NCBI RefSeq assembly: GCF_900110675.1
Contig: NZ_FOEN01000005.1
Coordinates: forward strand, 1-64,000
Reading direction: 5' to 3'
Source of the DNA: Ignavigranum ruoffiae
Lineage (GTDB): Bacteria; Bacillota; Bacilli; Lactobacillales; Aerococcaceae
Length of the DNA stretch: 64,000 nt
The notes under the pieces were generated by a model. It was not told where the DNA came from and did no database searches. It saw nothing but the letters and a program-made list of their open reading frames with translations. Below, in pieces: positions 9,303 through 18,016 of this stretch. Both the position numbers and the translations under genes were made by a program. The first letter of the stretch is position 1. Every line of letters begins with the position of its first letter.

Positions 9303-10931
9303 TTAACCTTCATATAATTGGTTAAGTCTGTCTTGAATTTCTGGATTATTAACATAATCTTCGTACTTAGTATTAATGTGATCGAAGGCTCCTTTAGGGG
9401 TTAATTCAATGACCCGATTACAGGTCGTATTCAGAACTTCATAGTCGTGTGAAGCCATGAGGATGGCACCTTTGAATTTAATCAGCCCTTCGTTCAATGA
9501 AGTAATCGACTCCAAATCTAAGTGATTGGTTGGTTGATCTAAAATTAAAACATTAGCCTTAGATAACATCATCTTGGAAAGAATGGTCCGGACCTTCTCG
9601 CCCCCAGAGAGAACCTGAACGGACTTCTTGACATCATCCCCTGAGAAGAGCATGCGTCCCAAGAAGGACCGCAAGAAAGTTTGATCCTGTTCCTCTTTAC
9701 TAGCGAATTGGGCTAACCAATCGACAATCGATAAAGAACTGTCGCCAAATTCATCGCTAGCATTACGAGGTAAGTAGGTTTGTTTGGTCGTAACCCCCCA
9801 CTCGAAACTACCCTGATCCGCTTCCATCCGCCCCATTAAGATATCAAACAACGCAGACATGGCTAAATCATTGCGACTTAGAAAGGCTACCTTATCTGTT
9901 CTCTGTAAGGTAAAGGTTAAATTATCGAATAGTTTAACCCCGTCGATGGTCTTGGACAGACCTTCAACACGCAAAAGGTCATTACCTATCTCGCGCTCGG
10001 GTTCAAAGCCAACATATGGGTAACGTCGGGAAGAAGGTTGAATATCGTCTAAAGTAATCTTGTCTAATAATTTCTTTCTCGAAGTTGCTTGTTTAGATTT
10101 CGAAGCATTGGCCGAGAATCGAGCAATAAAGGCTTGTAATTCTTTAATCTTTTCTTCTTTCTTCGCATTTTGATCGGCAGCCATCTTCGCAGCCAGTTGA
10201 CTGGATTGTAACCAAAAATCATAGTTACCGACAAAGAGTTTGATTTTACCAAAATCAACGTCAGCCATATGGGTACATACTGTATTTAGGAAATGGCGGT
10301 CGTGAGAAACTACAATCACGGTATTGGGGAAGTTCAAGATAAAGTCACTCAACCAAGATACCGCCCGTGCATCCAACCCATTGGTCGGCTCATCTAGCAG
10401 AAGATTATCGGGCTTACCGAATAGAGCCTGAGCTAATAGGACCTTGATCTTGTCTGCTTCACCTAATTCACGCATATATTGATCATGCATGGAAGTCGGA
10501 ATTCCTAAACCTTGTAGCATATCTGAGGCCTCAGCTTCAGCTTCCCAGCCCCCCATTTCAGCGAATTTAGCTTCTAATTCACCGGCACGTAGCCCATCTT
10601 CTTCGGAGAAATCCTCTTTAAGATAAATGGCATCCTTCTCTTTCATGACATTATATAATTCTTTATGTCCCATCATGACTGTCTCTAAGACTTTTGAATC
10701 TTCAAAACCATAGTGATCCTGGCTCAATACAGCGAGGCGTTCATTTGGATCCATCGTGACGGTTCCCGTTGTCGGTGTCACATCACCGGATAAAATTTTT
10801 AGAAAAGTTGATTTCCCTGCCCCATTAGCGCCAATGACACCGTAACAATTTCCAGGCGAGAAGGTGATATTTACATCATCAAAAAGCTTGCGATCTGAAA
10901 ATTGTAAGCTGATGTTGGATACATTTATCAT
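9303..10931 (-). CDS. ABC-F family ATPase (ribosome-associated, YkpA/YbiT type)
   Basis: A 542-residue soluble protein with two ABC ATPase domains and no membrane segments. The first Walker A is GANGAGKST, and the second half has LSGGEKVRTILSKMML and the Walker B region ILDQPTNHLDLES. A charged linker between the domains (about residues 240-310, AKKEEKIKELQ and SKSKQATSRKKL) is the arm that reaches the ribosomal P/E site in ABC-F proteins. Expected role: a translation factor that acts on stalled ribosomes; antibiotic protection is possible but not indicated. I chose ATG 10931 because GGGAGG lies six bases upstream; the open frame extends to 11012 but without a start signal. Confidence 0.88.
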   Translation of the reverse strand: MINVSNISLQFSDRKLFDDVNITFSPGNCYGVIGANGAGKSTFLKILSGDVTPTTGTVTMDPNERLAVLSQDHYGFEDSKVLETVMMGHKELYNVMKEKDAIYLKEDFSEEDGLRAGELEAKFAEMGGWEAEAEASDMLQGLGIPTSMHDQYMRELGEADKIKVLLAQALFGKPDNLLLDEPTNGLDARAVSWLSDFILNFPNTVIVVSHDRHFLNTVCTHMADVDFGKIKLFVGNYDFWLQSSQLAAKMAADQNAKKEEKIKELQAFIARFSANASKSKQATSRKKLLDKITLDDIQPSSRRYPYVGFEPEREIGNDLLRVEGLSKTIDGVKLFDNLTFTLQRTDKVAFLSRNDLAMSALFDILMGRMEADQGSFEWGVTTKQTYLPRNASDEFGDSSLSIVDWLAQFASKEEQDQTFLRSFLGRMLFSGDDVKKSVQVLSGGEKVRTILSKMMLSKANVLILDQPTNHLDLESITSLNEGLIKFKGAILMASHDYEVLNTTCNRVIELTPKGAFDHINTKYEDYVNNPEIQDRLNQLYEG

Positions 10932-10970
10932 GGAGGTCCTCCCTTTAGTTTCTTTTTTACACCAACAGAT

Positions 10971-10979
10971 ATCATAGCA
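10971..10979 (-). promoter_or_regulatory. Extended -10 promoter of the ABC-F/guaC operon
   Basis: On the minus strand TGCTATGAT is an extended -10 element (TATGAT at 10971-10976, TG at 10978-10979). No good -35 box is visible at 17 bases. It lies about 40 bases upstream of the ABC-F start. Confidence 0.5.
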
Positions 10980-11133
10980 TAAAATCAATAAGAATACAGT
11001 AAAATGTCTCAATAAGTCTGGTCAAGTTCTTCTATAATATCCTCAATCAAGAGGCAATCTTGACAAGAAACAAGCCTAACTTTTCTGCCAAGAAATGTCA
11101 ACATAATAAATCAATGTGGAGGGTTGAACAAAA

Positions 11134-11169
11134 ATGATTATGGATACGATGACCAATATGAGGCTTTGA
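11134..11169 (+). CDS. Possible 11-residue micro-ORF, Met-rich
   Basis: An 11-codon frame encodes MIMDTMTNMRL, with five codons before the stop being AUG-rich (four internal or initial Met plus one more in eleven). GGAGGG at 11118-11123 lies ten bases before the ATG, a good ribosome binding site. It sits about 110 bases upstream of the MFS gene, but the MFS promoter candidate (11236-11244) lies downstream of it, so a leader-peptide role for that gene is not supported. It may be chance. Confidence 0.2.
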   Translation: MIMDTMTNMRL

Positions 11170-11235
11170 CGGATAAATAAAAACAGATTAATAATTTGCT
11201 AAGTTGAAAGTGGACTCGTCACTTCACTGAGAACG

Positions 11236-11244
11236 TGCTACAAT
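11236..11244 (+). promoter_or_regulatory. Extended -10 promoter of the MFS transporter gene
   Basis: TGCTACAAT (TG 11236-11237, TACAAT 11239-11244) is an extended -10 element. A weak TCGTCA lies 17 bases upstream. It is followed by the ribosome binding site GAAGGAG of the gene starting at 11279. Confidence 0.5.
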
Positions 11245-11278
11245 AGGACAGATTAAGCAAATTGAAGGAGAATCAGCC

Positions 11279-12448
11279 ATGCCAATCAGTCAACGACGAA
11301 AAACAATGATGACACTATTTTGTGTTATGTTCTTGGCCTCGGTCACCGAGAATATCAAGGGGATTATTATTCCCCAACTGCGGGCTAGATTCTGGCTCAG
11401 TGCGACTGATATTTCTTACATGCTTACGAGTGCCAGTGTTGCCTATATTATGGCTACTTTCTTCGCCGGTAATCTTGTCAATCGCTGGGGTCAGCGCCGG
11501 ATTGAAATACTCGCCCTATGGCTTATGCTCATTTCTTGCCTGGAAATGGCCTGGGCACCAGACTTTCTGTTCTTTATTATTGGCATGGTCTTACTTAATA
11601 TCGGCCTGGCATTAAATGGTGTGATTCTAAATAGTGCCATCCCCCTCTTAGCTATAGAATCCAAAAGTAAAACGGTCAACCGTCTGCACTTCATGTATGG
11701 ATTAGGAGCAACCTTGGGCCAAAGTTTTGCTGCCTTGGCCTTAGGCCAGGGATTTCACTACCCACAGATTTTCATCAGTCTAGCTCTCCCTCTAATCATC
11801 TTATCGCTGGCCAGTCGCAAGGCTCAATATCCTCAAGTGGCCTTACCCGAATTGGATGACCCTCAGCTAAGTTCTCATCCTTATCGTGATCCACGCTTTT
11901 ATTTACTGACCCTGGCCATGGGCTTGTATATTTTCGCTGAAATAGGTTTAGGCAATTGGTTGGTCGATTATCTGCATGTGACTCAGAATATGGCCGAAAG
12001 TCAAGCTGGACAATATATTTCCCTTTTCTTTCTGGCTTTAGCCTTAGGCCGTTTCTTTGGCGGACCATTGGTGGACCGGCTAGGCGCTTTTCCTAGTTTA
12101 ATTATCGCTTGCGTGAGTGGAGCTAGTTGCGTGATTCTTGGCTTAATGATTGGTGGCCCGGCTTATTATCTGATTAGCTTGGCAGGCCTATGCTATTCTA
12201 TTGTCTTTCCGACCGCTGTCGTCCTCATATCAGAAATTTTCCACCATGATATTGCTAAGATTACCGGGCAGATACTGACCTTTAATTCTTTAGGTTCGAT
12301 GATTTACAATCAAGCGGTAGGTTGGACCACTGACCACTGGGGCTTCCAACGTTCAATCTACTTAATGCCGATAGCGGCCCTGCTCTCAGCTTTGCTCTTC
12401 TACCTCCTTTGGCAAGGACAGCGAAAAATTGCAGCCCGAGCGAGATAA
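11279..12448 (+). CDS. MFS transporter
   Basis: A 389-residue protein with about twelve hydrophobic segments, of the major facilitator superfamily. The loop after segment 2 reads GNLVNRWGQRRIE, the family's conserved turn, and an equivalent GGPLVDRLGAF lies after segment 8. The arrangement resembles the FucP-like/hexose branch, but no substrate can be read from the sequence. GAAGGAG precedes the ATG. It stands alone on the plus strand, convergent with the DUF2079 gene, and ends at the hairpin 12586-12624. Confidence 0.8.
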   Translation: MPISQRRKTMMTLFCVMFLASVTENIKGIIIPQLRARFWLSATDISYMLTSASVAYIMATFFAGNLVNRWGQRRIEILALWLMLISCLEMAWAPDFLFFIIGMVLLNIGLALNGVILNSAIPLLAIESKSKTVNRLHFMYGLGATLGQSFAALALGQGFHYPQIFISLALPLIILSLASRKAQYPQVALPELDDPQLSSHPYRDPRFYLLTLAMGLYIFAEIGLGNWLVDYLHVTQNMAESQAGQYISLFFLALALGRFFGGPLVDRLGAFPSLIIACVSGASCVILGLMIGGPAYYLISLAGLCYSIVFPTAVVLISEIFHHDIAKITGQILTFNSLGSMIYNQAVGWTTDHWGFQRSIYLMPIAALLSALLFYLLWQGQRKIAARAR

Positions 12449-12585
12449 TCATCAATCAATGATTGAATCAATGATTGACTTCACGACTCCAAATAGAAAT
12501 CACTCAATATTTTATAAGAACTTCATAAATATAGTAGCTTGTTTAACACCTGATCTCTAGAATGAAGTAAACAAATGTATTTAAA

Positions 12586-12624
12586 AATCCGAACCTAACT
12601 CTTCATCAAGACTAGGTTCGGATT
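12586..12624 (+). terminator. Rho-independent terminator after the MFS gene
   Basis: A perfect 12-base inverted repeat (12586-12597 with 12613-12624) with a 15-base loop is preceded by A residues and followed by GGTTTAATTT. It lies about 140 bases after the MFS stop and could also act from the other side. Confidence 0.65.
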
Positions 12625-12710
12625 GGTTTAATTTGCACTTAACTTTTCTTCACAAAAATATTCTATCATCCTTAGCTCTGTCAGGGCTATTCAACCCAGC
12701 AGATCAGCAT

Positions 12711-12793
12711 ACTTTACTCACATCAGTCCCTTGAAGCCTCTGGCTTTGGGGGAAGTGAGGCCTAAAGTAAGTCTGGAGCTTATCTGAATAAGC
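12711..12793. repeat. Nested hairpins in long intergenic region
   Basis: Arms ACTTTA/TAAAGT (12711-12716, 12763-12768) and CTCAC/GTGAG (12717-12721, 12755-12759) enclose a hairpin with CCC/GGG and AAGCC-TCT-GGCTT (12728-12750). A second hairpin GCTTAT-CTGA-ATAAGC follows at 12778-12793. None has a T-run, so these are not ordinary terminators. The inner AAGCC/GGCTT hairpin resembles the one at 33800-33822. No gene is visible between 12449 and 13084. Confidence 0.5.
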
Positions 12794-12900
12794 GGAAGAC
12801 GATACCCAATCGGTTAAAATATAGTTAAGAAAATACAAAAACTTAATGGCTGGTATGGCCTGGTCATCGTTACCAATGACTTTTAGTATGAAACAACAAA

Positions 12901-13062
12901 AAAATATTCCGAATCTAGAATACTAGCAAGATTGAAGAAGATCCTCGTAGCTTACAATGACTTTGCGACTGGTCGCTTAGTCATTGTCTAGTGGATCTAG
13001 TCCGGAAAAGCCTTTGCTTTGAAGGACGGTCTCTTGCCCGTATTCTAGATTCGGAATATTTT
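12901..13062. repeat. 162-base structured element with perfect 23-base inverted ends and branched interior
   Basis: The ends are a perfect 23-base inverted repeat (12901-12923 with 13040-13062). After two unpaired bases the stem continues with GCAAGA/TCTTGC. The interior splits into two hairpins: one with AGATCC/GGATCT, ACAATGACT/AGTCATTGT and GCGAC/GTCGC nested in order, the other with GTCC/GGAC and AAAGC/GCTTT. The whole folds as a three-way junction. It lies between convergent genes, ending 22 bases from the DUF2079 stop. It could be a miniature mobile element, a 3' UTR structure or a small RNA; nothing seen here decides. Confidence 0.6.
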
Positions 13063-13084
13063 GTTTAAACTCAGAGTTTTCTAT

Positions 13085-15115
13085 TTAAGATGGCTTCTGA
13101 TAAATCAACACCCGCTCACTGGATAAAGGGCTCAGTGTATATCCAGCCGCTAAATATTTACGAATAACCTCTGATTCTTTCTTATCAGTCTGTAAAAGCT
13201 GCCGCGGAAAGACTAACAAATCGATCTCCTCATCCACTTCTCCTTGCTGATGGTAAAAAATATCATATAAATAAGAAGCCTGACTTAAATGCGTTGTGTA
13301 ATGACTATAGGCCAGTATTTTCTTGTCCGTATCCACCCGTTTCAAATCCTCAATCACCACTTGATGGTTGGCTCGGTTATCTTGATAAGCCGCATAATGG
13401 TCACGCAGACCCTGACTGCCTTGAAACCAAAGAGCCAAAGAAGCAAACAGCGCAACCAAGGTCAAGGTCCAGGCTTTCGCTGATTTAGAACGTTGATACA
13501 TCTGGGCTAAGGATCGCACGCTTAAGAATAATAGTAAGCTAGTCGACCCGTAATGATATTGGAAACCAGGATCTACTTGATAAGGATAATCACTCAATAA
13601 ATTAATCCCAATCAAAGGAAGCCAGAGGAAATAACTATGCCAATCGCGTTGAATGATTGGTAGGAATGCCTGACTCAATAAAATTAGTAAGAGATAGGTC
13701 AATTTTTCCTGGCTAAACAAAGAAGCCAAAGTATAAGCAGGGTTCAGCAAGATATTCTTGATGACTGCGAACAATCCATTCTCGCCAGCCAGCATATAAT
13801 TAGAGAAACGACTGACCATCGGCCCATCGCCATAATGGGCTAGATAATACAGGCAGGCTGTAAAGTAAATTAGCGGAAATAGAATTTGTCCTAAGAAGAG
13901 CCATTTGACTTTGGTCCAGCGCCCTTTTTGGCCTTCCTCCCAAGCAAAATACAAACCTATTGCCAGCACATAGAGCATGGCATCTTCTTTAATGAGTAAG
14001 CAGACGATCGTGGCCACAAAGGCCCAGCCCGGTCTACCTTCTAATAATAAAGCCATTAACCAAAACAAAACCGGCGGTAGAAAGCAGTTCTCATGAAAGC
14101 CATAGCTATGCCCACTGGTTAAGAAAGGCGCAAATAAGAGTAATAAAGGCAATAATACTTGGGCTAGCGGGGGCAAACTTAATTTATTTACAATCCGTTT
14201 AAAGGGTATCAGGGCTGAGAAAGTCACTAAGACTTGTAACCACTCTAAGGTCGCGGGACTTGGCCATAACTTATAAATTGGCAGTAAAAGATAGTAAATC
14301 GGTGAAATATGCACGGAAAAATGACTGAGCCAACGATCCCGTTCTAAAGTCGTAACTGGACCTAGACCCTTAGCCATATTGGCATACATCTGACTAAATA
14401 TTCCCTTATCGAAGCTGCCAAAACTCAGCGAACCCTCTTTACTGACTAGCCAAATGCTCACCGTAACTACCACTAGGCTTATTATCAGAAAAGTGACCAG
14501 ACGAATTAGCTTTAGTCTAGCGGGTTGGTTTAGCTGATGCTCCAGGCCCTTCTTATTGCGCAGTAACAGATATGAAAGCCCAGCAAAGATCATTAGGATT
14601 ACGGCCAGCTTGAAAATAAAGGCCAGCCTTGGCTCACTAGCCTCTAAGGAAAATTTATCTAACTGACCCTGATCAACTTGAAATGCTAGGTAAATCAGGC
14701 GAAAACCTACTCCACCTATACCAAGAGAGAGGGCTTGATTAGAAGCTTGACGAAGATTTGGCTGGTGGGCTAAGACTATCGATAATATCAATATTAAACC
14801 CAACTGAATCAGGATAGCCTGCGTCAAAAATGAAAGGCTCAAGACGTATATTATGATTAAAATTTTAAAGACCGACTCCTGAGAATAGGCTTTTATTTTA
14901 TGGAGGATTAGCAAACCAACGGTGATCAACAGATAAAATAAAAGGAACATACTAACATTTCCTTGAGGATTTAAAGCCAGAAAACTCACTGAAGCTGGCT
15001 GAATTATCAGAGCCAATAGTTGGAAGATTAAATAGGCATTGAACCAGAGATACAATGAAGTAGAGGGCCAGTAGTCTCGACAGAATGAGACGAACTTCAT
15101 CCACACTTGACGCAA
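13085..15115 (-). CDS. DUF2079 family polytopic membrane protein
   Basis: A protein of about 676 residues with many hydrophobic helices. Family features of DUF2079 are FGSFDKGIFSQMYANM after the early helices, HFSVHISPIYYLLLP, and LLIKEDAMLYVLAIGLYFAW. DUF2079 proteins resemble GT-C type membrane glycosyltransferases, but their reaction is not known to me. The frame is open from 15175, but that TTG start lacks a ribosome binding site. AAAGGAG lies nine bases before a TTG at 15115, which I prefer; ATG 15100 is an alternative. It follows the amino-acid permease closely and is probably co-transcribed with it. Confidence 0.75.
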   Translation of the reverse strand: MRQVWMKFVSFCRDYWPSTSLYLWFNAYLIFQLLALIIQPASVSFLALNPQGNVSMFLLFYLLITVGLLILHKIKAYSQESVFKILIIIYVLSLSFLTQAILIQLGLILILSIVLAHQPNLRQASNQALSLGIGGVGFRLIYLAFQVDQGQLDKFSLEASEPRLAFIFKLAVILMIFAGLSYLLLRNKKGLEHQLNQPARLKLIRLVTFLIISLVVVTVSIWLVSKEGSLSFGSFDKGIFSQMYANMAKGLGPVTTLERDRWLSHFSVHISPIYYLLLPIYKLWPSPATLEWLQVLVTFSALIPFKRIVNKLSLPPLAQVLLPLLLLFAPFLTSGHSYGFHENCFLPPVLFWLMALLLEGRPGWAFVATIVCLLIKEDAMLYVLAIGLYFAWEEGQKGRWTKVKWLFLGQILFPLIYFTACLYYLAHYGDGPMVSRFSNYMLAGENGLFAVIKNILLNPAYTLASLFSQEKLTYLLLILLSQAFLPIIQRDWHSYFLWLPLIGINLLSDYPYQVDPGFQYHYGSTSLLLFLSVRSLAQMYQRSKSAKAWTLTLVALFASLALWFQGSQGLRDHYAAYQDNRANHQVVIEDLKRVDTDKKILAYSHYTTHLSQASYLYDIFYHQQGEVDEEIDLLVFPRQLLQTDKKESEVIRKYLAAGYTLSPLSSERVLIYQKPS

Positions 15116-15177
15116 ACCAACATGCTCCTTTCTTAACATTAAATTAGCAAACCTAGACCTATTTACGAGCTTCAACG

Positions 15178-16581
15178 CTATATCAATTGGGCCAAACTAT
15201 AGCAAAAACCTAAAAGCAGAATGATAAAAATGATCCATTCGTAATTTTTAAACACTTTGCGACCCTTCTGCCATTGCAACCCCATATAAAGCAGACTACC
15301 AGGAAATAGTAATAATACGCTTAAGATCAAATAGGTCCGCCCAGAAGCATAGATCAACCAAATCATATAAATGCTGGCTACCCAGGCAATCAAGGAGCTC
15401 GTCTTGGTTTGACTGCTAGCTTCAGTCTGTTTTGCATTCAATTTGACCAAATACAAAGCCATACACGTATAAGAAAATAAAATTGAGGCTGAAGATAACT
15501 TGGTTAAATTTGAATAAGCATTGGGAATCAACAAGAAGCTGAGGAAAAGTAGTTGAATTAAGCCATTAGATACCGTCAATGACCGCATCGATATCAAGCG
15601 CTGATTGCGTTGATCAAAATAAGCTGGGAAGAGTCCCAAATGGGCTGCCTGATAAACCACTTCTTCATTCAACAAAGTAGAAGAGAACCAAGCACCAAAA
15701 ATTGAAAAAATTACACCAATATTTACAAAGATAGCCCCTGGACGTCCAATCAAGGCTTCCATCAAATAGGCCAATGAGGGATTAGGCAATTGAACAATTT
15801 CTTCCCGACTCAAAATACCAAAAGACAAAATAGTAACCGCGGCATAAATCAAGGTTACCGAACAAAAAGCTAACACCGTCGCTGTTCCGACCTGTCTTTG
15901 GTCTTGCGCTTTCCCTGAAAAAGCGACGGCACTCTCTAAACCGATAAAAGAAAAGACTGACACTAACATGGTTTCCTTAACCTGTTGACTGAGCGAACCC
16001 AACTGGATATTCTGATCCAGCTGACCCCAAAAATCAACTTGAAATAAATCGAAACGAAAAGCAGTCAAAGCCAAAATTAAAAAGACGATGATCGGAGCCA
16101 GTTTGGCCAACAAAATAATGGCATTGACTAATTCTGCCTGACGCACACCTCGAGAAATCAAGCCATGAATCAACCATAACAGCAAGGAAGCGCCGAGAAA
16201 AGAATATAGATTCTGACCATCCTCAAAATAAGGAAAGAAATACGATAAGGCCGAGAAAATTAGTGTACCGTAGGCTGCATTCTTAATCAAAGAAGAAATC
16301 CAATAGCCCCAAGCTGAATTAAAGCCAATATATTCACCGAAACCAGCTCGAGCATAATTAAAGATTCCTGATTCTAAATCGGGTCGACGACGGCTGACTT
16401 CCTGCATAGCTAAAGCTAAACAGCCCATGCCAACGCCAGTAATCAACCAGCCAATCATCACTCCGGCTTGTGAGGCCACTGAGGCCATCTCTTTACTTAG
16501 GTTAAAGATTCCTGAGCCAATAATGGTGGTGATAATCAAACCCATAAGGCTCCAAAAACCCATTTTATTATCTTGATTCAT
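15178..16581 (-). CDS. Basic amino acid/polyamine antiporter-type APC permease
   Basis: A 467-residue protein with about twelve membrane helices. The first helix contains IGSGIFNLSKEM, the substrate-binding GSGIF motif of the APC superfamily, and YARAGFGEYIGFNSAWGYW is typical of the arginine/ornithine antiporter (ArcD/YdgI-like) branch. Expected role: exchange or uptake of a cationic amino acid; the substrate is not certain, and no arginine deiminase genes lie nearby. GAGGAAGG precedes the ATG at 16581. A TTGACA-type promoter lies at 16613-16642. Confidence 0.85.
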   Translation of the reverse strand: MNQDNKMGFWSLMGLIITTIIGSGIFNLSKEMASVASQAGVMIGWLITGVGMGCLALAMQEVSRRRPDLESGIFNYARAGFGEYIGFNSAWGYWISSLIKNAAYGTLIFSALSYFFPYFEDGQNLYSFLGASLLLWLIHGLISRGVRQAELVNAIILLAKLAPIIVFLILALTAFRFDLFQVDFWGQLDQNIQLGSLSQQVKETMLVSVFSFIGLESAVAFSGKAQDQRQVGTATVLAFCSVTLIYAAVTILSFGILSREEIVQLPNPSLAYLMEALIGRPGAIFVNIGVIFSIFGAWFSSTLLNEEVVYQAAHLGLFPAYFDQRNQRLISMRSLTVSNGLIQLLFLSFLLIPNAYSNLTKLSSASILFSYTCMALYLVKLNAKQTEASSQTKTSSLIAWVASIYMIWLIYASGRTYLILSVLLLFPGSLLYMGLQWQKGRKVFKNYEWIIFIILLLGFCYSLAQLI

Positions 16582-16612
16582 CGCTTACCTTCCTCAAACA
16601 ATTAATGCATTC

Positions 16613-16642
16613 ATTATGGGTCATAGAATTCCCCCCTGTCAA
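16613..16642 (-). promoter_or_regulatory. Promoter of the APC permease/DUF2079 operon
   Basis: Minus-strand TTGACA (16637-16642) and CATAAT (16613-16618) with an 18-base spacer. The spacer contains a run of six G residues. Transcription would start about 25 bases before the permease start codon. Confidence 0.7.
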
Positions 16643-16654
16643 TCCTTTTATAAG

Positions 16655-16684
16655 AAAAAAATTAGAGAGTCGAAAGCTCGACTC
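16655..16684 (-). terminator. Rho-independent terminator of the pyrF-pyrE-MFS operon
   Basis: Minus strand: stem GAGTCGA/TCGACTC with loop GCTT (16667-16684), followed by TCTAATTTTTTT (A-run 16655-16661 on plus). It lies 35 bases after the MFS stop. Confidence 0.85.
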
Positions 16685-16718
16685 CCTACAGAACATTTGA
16701 TTCACTTGTCTTTCAAAC

Positions 16719-17966
16719 TTAAATCTCCGCTAAAGCAGATCCCTCTACCCCATCATAATGTATCAAGGCTTGGTAGCGATCCTTTTGTAAGTTAGGAATA
16801 GTTAGCATGACCACAAAGGAAACAAGATATAAACTCGCTAAGAAGACCATGACCATCCCCGTTGAATAGTGATCCAAGATCATACCGATAATTACTGAGG
16901 AGAAACCACCTACGGCTCGGCCAACATTCAAGATCACATTGTTAGCAATTGAGTGAATTCGCCCAGCATACAAACGACTGGTCATCGCGCCATAACCAGA
17001 GAACATACCATTGACGAAGAAACCAACAATCATACCGCCCAGTAACATGGTCGTGGCTGAATTAGCAAATTGGAAAAGAAAGACCGATCCGGCAGACATT
17101 AATAAGAAGATCCCATAAGCTAGTCTTGGTCCAAGTTTATCAAGAATTTGACCGAAGACTAACATGCCCAAACACATTCCAATAATAGTGGCAATCATCC
17201 ATGTTGATGAATTCTTAATCGAGATATTTAAGGACTCTTGCATAATCGTTGGCAGCCAGTTCATCATACCGAAATAACCGGCAATTTGTACAGTCGTCAT
17301 CAACATCAGGGCGAGTGTCTGGTAAGCTAAGGTTGGACTGGCAAAGAGTTCAGCAATACTTGGTTTCACGGTGACGTCTTTGGCCACTCGGTGATTAGAT
17401 ACCTTATCAGCATCAATGGCGAAGTGCATGTAAGCCACTAAGACAAGCGGCAGTAGTCCCATTAAGAATAGACCGCGCCAGCCAAAGACCGGAGCCACAA
17501 ATGCAGCTAAGATCGCTGAAGCAATCGAACCGACTTGGCCCGCAATGCCATTAAAGGCTGAAATCCGGCCCATTCTTTCGGGTGGTACAATGCCAGCCAT
17601 GATGGCAATGGCCACACCGTATTCACCACCGACGCCTACCCCGGCTAAGAAGCGCATCAGATAGAGATAAGAAATATTAGGCGTGAAGAAAATTAAGGCT
17701 GTAGCGATTGAGAAAATAGCAATGGTCCATTTGAAAACCCGATATTTATTATAACGGTCGGCCAATACACCAAAAATTAATCCGCCGGCCAACATACCAA
17801 AGTTGGTAAAGGTGGCAATCCAGCCCCCTTGCGTTTGGCTAATCCCTAATTGAGCAACAATCGATGACATTGAGAAAGCTAAAAACATGACATTTAAATC
17901 ATCTAGTCCTGATCCAACAATCGCAGTAATCAGGGCTCGTCGGTCATTTTTGTTTATTTTTTCCAT
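16719..17966 (-). CDS. MFS transporter in the pyrimidine operon (candidate pyrimidine-precursor importer)
   Basis: A 415-residue twelve-helix major facilitator. GVLADRYNKYRVFK is the conserved loop after helix 2, and the helix-4/5 region FLAGVGVGGEYGVAIAI resembles the metabolite:H+ symporter (AAHS/SHS-like) group that carries organic acids. The start at 17966 is preceded by AAGGAG at seven bases; the open frame extends upstream into pyrE without a start signal. It lies 50 bases after pyrE, in one operon with pyrF and pyrE and ending at their terminator. From this context I infer import of orotate or a related carboxylate; no sequence feature proves the substrate. Confidence 0.82.
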   Translation of the reverse strand: MEKINKNDRRALITAIVGSGLDDLNVMFLAFSMSSIVAQLGISQTQGGWIATFTNFGMLAGGLIFGVLADRYNKYRVFKWTIAIFSIATALIFFTPNISYLYLMRFLAGVGVGGEYGVAIAIMAGIVPPERMGRISAFNGIAGQVGSIASAILAAFVAPVFGWRGLFLMGLLPLVLVAYMHFAIDADKVSNHRVAKDVTVKPSIAELFASPTLAYQTLALMLMTTVQIAGYFGMMNWLPTIMQESLNISIKNSSTWMIATIIGMCLGMLVFGQILDKLGPRLAYGIFLLMSAGSVFLFQFANSATTMLLGGMIVGFFVNGMFSGYGAMTSRLYAGRIHSIANNVILNVGRAVGGFSSVIIGMILDHYSTGMVMVFLASLYLVSFVVMLTIPNLQKDRYQALIHYDGVEGSALAEI

Positions 17967-18016
17967 TTTTATTCTCCTTAATGAATGCTCTCGGCATTCT
18001 TTATTAATATTAATTT

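Noticed and set aside
9303-10931. Antibiotic-resistance ABC-F with leader-peptide induction
   Set aside because: No leader peptide is seen on the minus strand and the sequence resembles housekeeping ABC-F proteins; resistance cannot be claimed.
12449-13084. CRISPR-like or coding content in the 636-base gap
   Set aside because: The repeats are single inverted pairs, not direct repeats with spacers, and no frame has a start signal.
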